64,000 nt of DNA from Chlorops oryzae (Eukaryota > Arthropoda > Insecta > Diptera > Chloropidae), in the NCBI GenBank assembly GCA_020466095.1, contig CM035808.1:42751555-42815554 (forward strand). Reading direction: 5' to 3'. The position numbers and the translations under genes are program-made. The notes beneath the pieces were generated by a model. The model saw only the letters and a program-made list of their open reading frames with translations, was not told the origin of the DNA and ran no database searches. Shown here piece by piece: positions 22,077 through 32,201 of the stretch (position 1 is the stretch's first letter; every line of letters begins with the position of its first letter).

Positions 22077-23132
22077 TAATAAGACACATACACGTCAAGA
22101 CATTTCGAACAATTTCGAAATATATATCCTCGCGCGTCCTTAAATTACAAAAAATATCTCTCATTATTGCAATGTCTTGAATTCAAGTTGTCCAACGAAT
22201 TATGAATTTCAAAATCGACTTAGTTATAATTAAACATGAATTTTTAAGGTCCGGCTATCAGTTACAGTTTAAACTTCCCCAGCTGGAAATTTCACTACTT
22301 CTCCAGTACTTCCGAAGTGGTGAAAATTCATACTGCGACTACTCGTATTACTAACCCTTATTTCTAATGAAATTTGTTAGGAGATGGCCGCTATTTTCAG
22401 TACTTCAAAATTCATGTGTGAAAGGAGTTTATGACCCTAATTCGCTAGCTGGCTGAAATGGATTCAACGTGCATGATTATTTCATTTGAAAATAGAGTAT
22501 ATGATCCTAATACAAATGAAAATTTCATTTGAAAAAAGTAAACGCTACTGGGATCTCGTAGGGAAAGAAACAGAAATATTTTTTAATTTTTAAATTTTTA
22601 AATTTTGTATTTCCATTTCGGTTGAAAGCACTTCATTGAATATGTTATAATATAGAGGTAGCTCATTACATAAAACGTTACTGATTCTATCACAACTGTT
22701 TAGTTTTAAATGCATTTCAATGAAAAGCATAAGTGAATTTAACTTGCTCAAAAAATGTGTAAATCATAGCAGACATTTTGAAAATATGCAAAACACTGTT
22801 TTCATGAAAATTGCATAAGATCTACATTGAAAAAAGGAGTAATCAACTATTTTTCAAATGAAAATAATCGTTTGAAGAAGGATCTCATGTAACGAGCTCT
22901 TGCTTCCATGAAATTTTCACTAGAAAATCATTCGAAACAGCACCAATCGGTCTCTTTACAAATGAATTCTTCAATACTTCTGCATCGATGATTTTGTCAC
23001 GCATGCGATAAAATCCGACTGGGTCAGTTTCCAGTTTAAACTACTCGAAATTAAAAAACATGTTTCTCAGTTGTCGTTTAGAGAAAATATTTGGTTTAAA
23101 CTTTCAAAAATTTAAACGAACAAAATAGGTCG

Positions 23133-23312
23133 CAAGGTGTATTTCACAAGGTGATATCAATATTACAACAAAAACAACAAATCTGAAACTAAACTGTCAA
23201 ATTATATGAAATGTTTTGACTTTTAGTTCCCTTGCAACAACAAAGCAATGTGTTTGTTTTAGATTTGTTGTTCTTGTTGTAATATTGATATCACCTTGTT
23301 AAATACACCTTG
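23133..23312. mobile_element. 180-bp hAT-type MITE with 8-bp target duplication
   Basis: Ends CAAGGTGTATTT and AAATACACCTTG are inverted repeats, and the arms continue through GGTGATATCAATATTACAAC. The exact direct repeat ATAGGTCG flanks it (23125-23132 and 23313-23320). The 8-bp duplication points to hAT transposition. Confidence 0.88.
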
Positions 23313-23320
23313 ATAGGTCG

Positions 23321-23770
23321 TTTAATCTAAAGATTCGAAAAAAAAAATCAATTTATATATAACTGTCAGAAAATTTTCATAAATATGATATCTGACGAAG
23401 AAAATGAAAGCGAGGAGGAACTTTGCGGTCTTATTTTACCTCTAATAAGACAAATTTTGGTAAATTTGGTGAGATAAAAAGTTGAAATATTGCAGCTTCA
23501 TTTCTGCTCAGCCATTTTCAGTTTTCTTTTTTATAAATACCACAAGAATTCCAGTGTTGTCTGGCGGTTCTCTCTTAAATGCTCCTTAAATTCCCTAGAT
23601 TCGCGATGTTCTCCCGAAATAGTACAAAATTCGCAATTAACAGCCAAAAAAAAAACCTAGTTTAGAAAGAAGAACAGCAGTTTGACAGATTTCCTATACC
23701 AAACACAATAAACTTCGCACTTCATGTTATATGTTTATACACGCGTTAAAAATTGGTTCCCCCTAATTGG
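23321..23770. other. Gene-free spacer
   Basis: AT-rich. A 30-codon ORF from about 23384 (MISDEENESEEELCGLILPL...) is too short to assign, but it could be an exon scrap of a PIF/Harbinger-type element since one lies next door. Confidence 0.3.
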
Positions 23771-24512
23771 GGGTATAGACACGTCAAATGTTTGTCAGAC
23801 AGCGAGACTGTATTAGTGACAAACGACACACGTATAGTGTTTGAAGCAAAATCAAAAAATTTTGATTTCACGTCCAACGGCCAGGCATGTCTGAAGCTTG
23901 TTTGACGTGTGTATACACTGTCGTACGACATGCTCATTTTTCCGTGAAGAGCGAACAGGTAAGACGTTAGAAAGCAGCGGAACATTTCCTTAATAAAAAA
24001 GATAAGTCTTTATTTTCTTCGGTAGTTATTTATTTAATGGGGCTAAATAAAATATTTGGCATGAATTTAACGGCGATAAAATAGATATGTTCCATAAATT
24101 TCAGTAATGGAAGAGAAAACCTTCACATTGGAATTACTCGAAGTTTATCGGTCTTTGCCGGCACTGTGGAACGTGAAAGCAAAGGAATACATCGACCGAA
24201 ATGAGAAGATGTTCGTGCGTAAATTCGCTTCTTTTTTGCAACCAATCCTTTGCCCAAATGCGTTTCTTCCGATTTTTTTTTCTTCTGCAAAGCCAATGCC
24301 AACCCCAATGCGATGCAGCAGTCGTCCGTATCGCTCATACTTTCTTCTTAATTTAGCAGACGTGCTTTCCTCTCAAAATCAGCCTTAAAATGAATGTTGG
24401 AGTTTGTATGATCACCGATTCTAGTTAGATTTCATTGATGTCTATTCGACTTCCAACCGAATTTCACTAATACAGTCTCGATGTTTGACAGACATTTGAC
24501 GTGTCTATACCC
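23771..24512. mobile_element. PIF/Harbinger-like element with a MADF ORF (742 bp)
   Basis: Inverted ends GGGTATAGACACGTCAAATG and CATTTGACGTGTCTATACCC. The arms continue with TGTCAGACAGCGAGACTGTATTAG versus CTAATACAGTCTCGATGTTTGACA. It holds a short MADF-like coding piece (24107-24388) but no nuclease, so it is a deletion derivative. I could not see a clean target duplication. Confidence 0.7.
24107..24388 (+). pseudogene. MADF-domain fragment inside the Harbinger-like element
   Basis: The first 50 or so residues, containing LLEVYRSLPALWNVKAKEYIDRNEK, match the start of a MADF (Myb/SANT-like) domain. This is the class of DNA-binding accessory protein encoded by PIF/Harbinger transposons and also found in many fly genes. 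The sequence just before the ATG (TTTCAGTA) looks like a splice acceptor, so this may be an internal exon. After about residue 55 the homology stops and the ORF looks random, suggesting an internal deletion. Confidence 0.6.
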
Positions 24513-24764
24513 GATTTTAGAGCCAAAAAAAAAACCTTAGTCGCCATTCATACTAGGGGACGAATCACTGGAGAGAAATTCTGTAGACGGCGAGAGAGGC
24601 ACGATGAAGAGAGAAGGGCTAGTAGAATCCCCTACATAGGTAACACGGAGGAATTCTTTCTTTATATATTCCGTTCATAGTTTCCTTAGCCTACTTTGAA
24701 AAAAAGCAGACACTGTCTCGAAAAAAAATATATTTTTTAAAAATATTGGGAAATCAAAACTTAA

Positions 24765-25157
24765 GGTAGAAACACTCACGCACTGCGGCGCACTGGGTGG
24801 CATGGCATAGCATAGTGAAAATTTGTAGTAAACAGTAAAGCACAGCAATCAGCTGGTTTGTTTCATATTTTAATTTGCTATATTTTATTTATGCTTTTGC
24901 AAAACTGATGGTTTCCTTATGAGAAACAAATAATAATTGAAATGAACTTGAACTGGCCGCTTTTCGAGTAATTAATGCAATTATCCAAACAATAGCAATA
25001 CTACAGCTGTCAAATTAGCACAGAAAACTAAATTCTATAGAACGCTATGCCATGCCATGCTATGCTAATTTTTGACTGTTCGCTTTTATGAATTTTCATG
25101 TATTATGATTTCTATGTGACAGATGGCACTGCGGCGCAGTGCGTGAGTGTTTCTACC
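24765..25157. mobile_element. TTAA-type MITE, copy 2 (393 bp)
   Basis: Ends GGTAGAAACACTCACGCACT and AGTGCGTGAGTGTTTCTACC, flanked on both sides by an intact TTAA (24761-24764 and 25158-25161). It matches the copy at 3331-3626 at both ends and is about 100 bp longer inside. Confidence 0.85.
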
Positions 25158-25241
25158 TTAAACATTTCCCATTATGCTTAATCTGTAGTTTAGTAAAACT
25201 TCAAATTAAAATGCTCTGAAAAACACTTTCATTTTAAACTT

Positions 25242-25375
25242 TATATGCCTGCCACACGTAGATCGAAATTGAGCAATTTCAAAAAATTTCAGAACAAATT
25301 TGACATTTGAAATTGAGGCAATTTCAATTTTGTTCTGAAATTGAGCAATTTCGATCTACGTGTGGCAGGCATATA
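25242..25375. mobile_element. 134-bp palindromic MITE
   Basis: TATATGCCTGCCACACGTAG at the left is mirrored by CTACGTGTGGCAGGCATATA at the right. Pairing continues through ATCGAAATTGAGCAATTTC, about 43 bases in all without mismatch. The CTGCCACACG end resembles the CAGCCACACG end of the element at 3635-3828. Confidence 0.85.
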
Positions 25376-26698
25376 AGATCAAAACTTTATTTTAAACTGT
25401 AACTCATTTATCGGCCCTAAAAGTTATTTAAAAAATCAAAACCAAAATCTCAAATTTTCTATTTAAAACAAACGAGAATTTTAAAATTGATGGTTTCTTT
25501 GTGAAATTCTAAAAATTAATTAAATAACTTCGACTGCGCGCTTGAGTATTAACAATTATCAAACATAAGCAATACTTATCAGCTGTTTTTCAATATTAGC
25601 ATTCAGCTAAATTCTATTTACTTTGAAACGAGTATTTGCCATGAATGTCAAATAATTATGTGAAATGCACTTGAACTGGCCGCATACAAATTATGCATTT
25701 TCCAAACTGCATCTAATCTTCAATATTGCATGAAAATTGAAATTCGATAGACGTGTGGCAGCATTAGCATGAAAACTTTTTTACTGTCCTTTTCAGTTCT
25801 CTCTATTATTTTCATGACAAGTCTCTCGTTCGCTGCTGATGTTCAACCTTAAACAGTTTCATTTCTAATTGTGTTTTTTGTGTAATGCTTAAAACATTTC
25901 TTTAATCTTTGAAGCTTGCCCTAGTTCATTACAACAAATATATATCTTGAAAATGATTTAATATAGAGGAATCATTCAAGTTGGATCTAGAAATCGAGAA
26001 TTTGATCACTGAAATGTCAAAACTTTATTGGAAACTTTCTCATTTCGGAAAAGATTAAAAAGTCAAAATCATTTCAAAGCTTCATTGAACCGGATAAATG
26101 TGTCTTGTTGTATTAAGATTTCTATTACTAGAGATATACCATATAGTAGACTGTCTAGATGATATACGAAAGGGATATCACTCGATACTAGACATGTATT
26201 GGCATAATGCCAAAATATTTTTCCATGGAATCAACGCCTTACGTCATTTGTAAATGTGCATAATCCTAAATATTTACTTAAATATGTTCTACGTTAAGAA
26301 TATAGTACTCTAGAGAACGAGAAAATAATAACACGATAAAATGGGCAAAGGCCTACTAATTTTCCAGGACACAACGCCCTTTCTCATTTGGAAATTGAAA
26401 TTGAAATATTTACTTAATTGTATCTACGTTAAAATTGACTACTCTTATTCGAGAAAAATTTATAAGAAGAAGCTAGTGCCTACACTTGTTAAATACACCA
26501 TGCCTTCATTGCTAAGCTACTTTGCAACGAAAAATATTCAAAATTTAAAAATTTTTTTCCCAGAAGCGAAGGTGAAGAGCAGTTCGTACTGCAGCCACCT
26601 CGATATATATAATGCAGACTTAACTAATGCGTCCATTGGGACCTTAATAGAAAATGTGTTCGCGTTCAAAGTTAAAGTTCAAACTTTCTTTTCAGGAA
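25376..26698. other. Gene-free AT-rich stretch with a diverged local duplication
   Basis: Short related blocks near 26200-26320 and 26345-26460 share ATTTTTCCAGG/ATGG, CAACGCC and AATATTTACTTAA words, suggesting an old tandem duplication. The ORF starting at 26341 has no recognisable domain and its 3' part runs into a MITE, so I do not call it a gene. Confidence 0.4.
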
Positions 26699-26853
26699 TG
26701 TGCCCTTTTTCATTAGGGCAACTATTTCCGGCAATTTTTTGGTTTATCGGTGAGATGAATCGTGGGGATGTAGAGAAGCTACCCCTCCGCACTTCGTGTC
26801 GCCCATAAACCAAAAAATTGCCCTCAATAGTTGCCCTAATGTAAAAGGGCACA
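26699..26853. mobile_element. 155-bp MITE with TGTGCCCTTT ends
   Basis: The left end TGTGCCCTTTTTCATTAGGG and right end CCCTAATGTAAAAGGGCACA are inverted repeats. The inner CGGCAATTTTTTGG and CCAAAAAATTGCCC also pair. Shared inner words link it to the element at 3911-4473. Confidence 0.8.
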
Positions 26854-28472
26854 ATGCCAGATTGTGTGTTAGGGGAGATTCACTTACCCGGCTTGGCAGC
26901 ACTGGCTATCAGCTGTTTAAAAATATAAACAAAGCGGATGTGTCAATAATTAAGACTTCTTTAAAATTGCGCATAGTAAAAGAAAAAACAAATATTTCGT
27001 TAATCAACATGGTCGAGACCGCAAAAATGGAACATTTTTAAGAGGTAAAGAGTACTTTGATATATAATTTTGGAAATTTTATTTCGAAGTGGATATTAAT
27101 AGGTAAATTTTATTATATATTTTACTTAAGTAGAACTCCTAGTAGCCTAGTCTATTTTTGTCACTTTGTCAGCTAAAAGAAGGCATCAAATTTTTTATAT
27201 AATTAAGAGGCATAATTTCATTGAACTCTTTCGATTGCAACAAAATCGTGTTGAAGAATATTTCATTTGCGAGGAAACGTCTTCTTTTGAATTCTTTAAG
27301 GGTTTGGTTTTTGTTTTTGTGATATTCATTACTATTTTGATGTAAGTGTAAGTATGTATTTACCAGAATCTTCTTGCACCGTAATTAAGTTGACTATTGA
27401 TTTGTTTTATTTGTAGTTTCATTATGAGTATGATAACCTGTCATAAGGGTTAGTGCTTCAGTTTTGATGTAAGGTAGAGGCATAATTGTATTTTGTTCTA
27501 TACTAAGTTTAATAATTATTTCATTATTCGCAAATTGTGTTTTGTTGATTTTAAATCCCAGGTTATCAGTCAGAAGAATAGGAACACCGGCGTAAAATAG
27601 CTCAAATTTCTATTTGTCCAAGATCCCAGAGCCGCGAGTGAGAAACGTTTGATAGCTCCGACTTCTATCATATATGCTGACAATCCGAATGACAATGTCA
27701 TTAAAAATAGAAACAGACTTCGAAATTCAATTTTATTTTAATTTTTATCTTCAATCATGTTGCTATAATTAGAAATATAAACTTAAAATATTTAATTCTA
27801 TTAACTTCATCTAAAAGCTATGGCAAATTCATCGGACTTTGAATAGACTCAGACAGTCTTCTTATACATTCTTGTTGGAATGTTCATAACGTACCTATGT
27901 TGGAATAATCATAAATAATTTAAAATATTTAAGAACAACATGATGCAACTTTTTACAATCATTGAGATATACATCATAACTCCTTTTGAAAAGGCATCAC
28001 AACTGATTCAATGAGCTTTTCACGCATAAACGCGACCAGCTCCTCCACTTAATTCGATCGTTTGCATCATCCGGAATAAATGGAAGCCATCTCATTCTTG
28101 TCGTCATAGAATTTTTATTACGGCGCATTTTGTTCTTACTGTGGTCTCTAGTCGAAAAAGCATTGCGCTGGAGTGCACTGGTGCGAACTGACTGTCTTAA
28201 TCAAACGCATAACGCAATTTGCTACTTTTGATCCATTATTTTTGTTTTGGACTCTAAGCTAAATATTTCTTTTTAAGCAAACTGTGAAACGCGCATGTTA
28301 TTTTTAATGTTTTTTTTATCTTATCTGCCGCTCCCGACGAATTTAAATTGGAAATTAATGGAACTTTTTTTTCTTTATTTATTTTGGGTTTGACTTCTTT
28401 TTAGTAATCAATCAGCACTAGAAGCTTTCGTCGTGATCAACGTCCTTTCAAGTTTGCCATCGTTTATAAGCT
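26854..28472. other. Gene-free spacer upstream of DCAF6
   Basis: About 1.6 kb of AT-rich DNA without a convincing ORF, RNA gene or clear repeat. The last few hundred bases presumably contain the DCAF6 promoter and 5' UTR. Confidence 0.4.
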
Positions 28473-31470
28473 ATGGCTCATTTGTTGCCCCACGAGAGCG
28501 TCTTCAGAAGCGTATACGATCAGAACTTGTACGACGGAGTTCGTGCCTCAAAATACCGGATATCAAGTGCAAAAGGTAACAAAAAAATTGATGTGTTTTT
28601 TCATTGCCGATAACGAATTGTGATAGGAAAAATTAATGGTTAAAATTAAAATCTATTGTTTTTATTTTTTGTTTTTCTGTTTTTTTTTGCAGACTCCCTC
28701 GATTATGTGCAACGTCTTGGACTGCTGTCGAAACTGCGCATTCATAAGGGATGTGTTAATACGATTCATTGGAATAGATCCGGAGAATATCTACTTTCCG
28801 GATCAGACGATCAGTGCCTTGCCGTTACAAATCCACATAACAATAAGATGCTACTAAAGTATAAGACGGCGCATCGTGCGAATATATTTAGTGCGCGTTT
28901 CTTACCGCAATCGAATGATAAGTCCGTGATCTCATGCTCCGGTGATGGAATCGTGCTTCATACAGAGCTAATGTCATCGGATATTTATCGTATGCCAATT
29001 GGTGTTGCAAACGATGCTGCAAATATACCTCCCACCTATTACCGTGACGAAACGACTCTTGGTCTGTTCAATTGTCATAAGAGTGGAACCACCTACGAAG
29101 TACTGACAATGCCAACAGAACCACGATGTTTTATGAGTTGTGGAGAGGATGGGACAGTACGGTTTTTCGATCTCAGGCAGATATCAAAGTAATGACATTT
29201 TTTTTTTTAAATATTGTGACACATTAGAAAAGATTTAAAAATTTGTTTCCCGTTGCTTTTTAAGATGTCACAAGACCTGCTGCAAGGAAAATATTCTAAT
29301 ATTTAGTCCAACGGCTGTAAATTCAATGGACTTGGCACCTATAAATCAAAATTATTTAGCCATCGGCAGTTCTGATTCCATAGTAAGAATCTATGATCGT
29401 CGTTATCTATCGATAATTGATTTTAGTGATAGCTCGATTCCAACCAAAGATCGCCACACGCGTCCTGTAAAAGCTTATACGATTCCATTGCCTTCAAAGC
29501 GCCGTTTTCGCATCACATGTGTCAAATATAGTCCAGAAGAGTCAGACCTGCTCGTTAGCTACTCATGTGAATTTTTGTATTTGTTTAACTTACAAAGTGA
29601 TGGCATTTCTGATACGAATTCAACGGAAGCCCGATCAGAAATGCATTCGCCAATGCCAACACCGCTCACAACAGAACAGGTGACGCGACGATTGCGTTTG
29701 CGCGGTGATTGGTCGGATACTGGTATGGGTATCTTATTATATCCATCCTCGCTTCCATTATAATAATAATATCGATTTTCTTTTTAGGACCGGAAGCTAG
29801 ACCAGAAGGTGACACAGTAGAGCGTATACGGCCGCAGCTTCAAGCGAATCTTATGAGCCGAATGACTGAGGTTATTGCGCGAATGTTGAATGATCCACGT
29901 ACTCGAATGGGATTGCTGGCGCAATCTGCACAGGAGGTTCCTCAAGAAGAAATACAACAGAACGCCGAAGGTATGCTCTGGAAATCAAGATGTCTGCTTC
30001 GATAATTACATTCCTTTTTTTTCTTTTTACTTCCTTTAGCGCCCGCACCGTTACCGTTACCGTTCGTCAACATCAACATTAACGTCAGCTTGGCGGTGTG
30101 CCGCTACTCGGAGTTTGGCAAACTTACGGCAGCAGCCTTCTAGGAATGTAACAGAAACTACCTCAAATAATGCTAGAGTACCTAGTGATGGTGAAATGGA
30201 TAGTGATGATGATGAAAACAAGGATGAAAATGCTGCTGGGGCAGCCGCATCAAAAGAAGAAGAAGAAGAAACGGAAGCCCTCAACGAAGGGCTTGCCGAT
30301 CTTGATATGGAGTCGAAAAATTCGAATAGCGTTAATCCCAACGACGATGAAGATGAGGACTTATACGATTTTGTACGCATGAAGTTTATTGGTCATCGAA
30401 ACGCTAGAACAATGATAAAAGAAGCAAATTTTTGGGGTAGGAATTACGTCATGTCTGGTTCAGATTGTGGACATATTTTCATTTGGAATAGATATACTGG
30501 AAAACTAGTTATGACAATGCAGGCCGATCAGCATGTCGTCAATTGTTTACAGCCCCATCCAGAGCTGCCTTACTTAGCTAGTTCGGGAATCGATTATGAT
30601 GTGAAGATTTGGGCACCGATAATGCCGGAAAATAGCTTTAACGAAACGGAAGCCGAAAATGTAAGTACAAAGTTAATGTAGCATTTAAAAACAAAAGCCA
30701 AACAGAGTCTCATTTGCAATTAATCCAAAAATATGTAAATTGTTTTTAGAAAATGTTGCATGCAATGATGCTTTAAATTGATTTTTTTTTTCAATTTGAA
30801 GTCGGTCATATACATTCGCATGGTAGACCTTATTGATTGTGGAAATCCTTTAAGGTATTTCAATTTGAAAAATTTTTTTTTAAATCAAAATTAGGGCTAA
30901 GAGGTCCTGATTTGCTAGGCCTTTCATTTAGTTTCTTTGGAAGATTGTAGTCTTTCCTTAAATCGATATAGCGTATATGCACAACTTTCAATACTTGAAA
31001 TATTTTGCTCTAGGGTAATTTTTTTTAAATAATACTTTATTTGACTTCCTCAATAACAATAATAGTGCTACACATCCCCGGAATTGCAATTACATTCCCC
31101 ATTGACATGAAAAATAAAAGTTTTGCTGTATAATCGAGTTCTTCTTCTCACACGCTTTGACGTTTCTCCATTACTACATAGCCAATTCTATTATCTTATC
31201 CGTTCCTTAAGTTTTTCTCCTTCCGATTTTCAAAACTTTCAGTTGAAAAAACGAAATGCTGTTATGTTGGAAGAAACAAAAGATACGGTTACAGTTCCTG
31301 CAGCTTTTATGATACGAATGCTTGCCTGCATACGATCTTTGCGTGACCGTGAACGTGATAACAATCAAGCGAGCAATAGTAATAACAACAGCGGAAACGA
31401 AGAGCTCCTAACAGAAGAAAATGCAAGCACTCCTGAAGAAAACCAGAGCACTGGCTCCAATCGAGATTAA
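28473..31470 (+). CDS. DCAF6: DCAF6-like WD40 protein (CUL4-DDB1 substrate adaptor), six exons
   Basis: Orthologue of animal DCAF6 (NRIP/IQWD1), a WD40 adaptor for CUL4-DDB1 ubiquitin ligases that also acts with nuclear receptors in mammals. Exons are 28473-28575, 28693-29188, 29265-29722, 29788-29970, 30089-30660 and 31243-31470, giving about 679 residues. Seen: N-terminal WD repeats ([33 protein letters not shown], [28 protein letters not shown]), the family block [18 protein letters not shown], then an acidic low-complexity linker. The C-terminal WD pair follows ([34 protein letters not shown]), then [20 protein letters not shown]. Exon 5 keeps the frame only if it uses the AG at 30087-30088 and not the stronger-looking AG at 30038-30039. 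The IQ motif of the mammalian protein is not evident. Confidence 0.92.
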
Positions 31471-32053
31471 ATTTTTAATAGAAAAAAAAAAAGAGTCTAA
31501 CGCAAGTTTTTTAGAATATTTGTCATGAACTCAATGCTTTAATAGTATTAATTAGATGTCATACTTTATTCATTTGAAATTTCTTATTTTCATTCGATCA
31601 TGAATTTCTTGTCATTAGCTACTTTAGAACGAAATGGGTTAAATATATTCTCTGCATAATTATAGGAAGATTAATTTGTTTCCATATATTCGATATTATA
31701 AGTTGTAAGGGGAATTCGGGCTATTATATTATAGATCTTTTAAAAATTTCACTCAACAATTTCATTGCCCTTTTATGTAATCCTTTCCACAATATATTAT
31801 ATATACTGCTGAGTCCTTTGAAGAATCATTAATTTCATTGTCCTTTTATGAATCCTTACCACAATATATACATATATACTTCTGAGTCCTTTGAAGAGTC
31901 GAAAAATTTAACACTTCAGGACAAGATTTAGTTTTGGTGTGATTCATAATTCAAAGCCTCCAATAAAACTCTCCAAGTGCGTACTCTTTAAAGCTTGCTT
32001 TTTCAAAAAGAAGAATCCTATTGTAGTATTTTTATATTAATATTTATTATAAC

Positions 32054-32091
<38 letters not shown>

Positions 32092-32201
32092 AATCTACTG
32101 ACCGACACCATGGGTACACATTTATTGACAGTTGACTTCATTCACTCGGGGGACAATCTTAATTCTATGCGCTAGTTTTGTATTATTATTTTTTTTTGCA
32201 A
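31471..32201. other. Tail-to-tail spacer between DCAF6 and MGRN1, with a TA microsatellite
   Basis: AT-rich 3' flank of two convergent genes. A short duplicated block (TTTCATTG...CCTTTTATG...CCACAATATAT) appears at about 31760-31880, and a (TA)n run lies at 32057-32087. No gene seen. Confidence 0.5.

Larger units (their letters stand above)
18588..23022. mobile_element. 4.4-kb inverted-repeat structure with nested elements
   Basis: The left arm starts CCAGCCGACATTATCGCATG and the right arm ends CATGCGATAAAATCCGACTGG. Similarity continues inward for several hundred bases. For example, AACAAGAGCTCGTTGC at 18700 mirrors GTAACGAGCTCTTGC near 22890, ATAGCGGCCATTCCTAAC at 19202 mirrors GTTAGGAGATGGCCGCTAT near 22376, and AATTTCACCACTTGGAAGTA at 19259 mirrors the stretch near 22300. 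The centre (about 19300-22250) holds other repeats. No transposase recognised. Confidence 0.7.

Noticed and set aside
26341..26808. 155-codon ORF
   Set aside because: No domain; its 3' third runs through the MITE at 26699-26853, so it is chance.
30115..30681. Separate gene in the DCAF6 region
   Set aside because: The frame opens at a TTG and encodes the C-terminal WD repeats of DCAF6; it is exon 5 of that gene.
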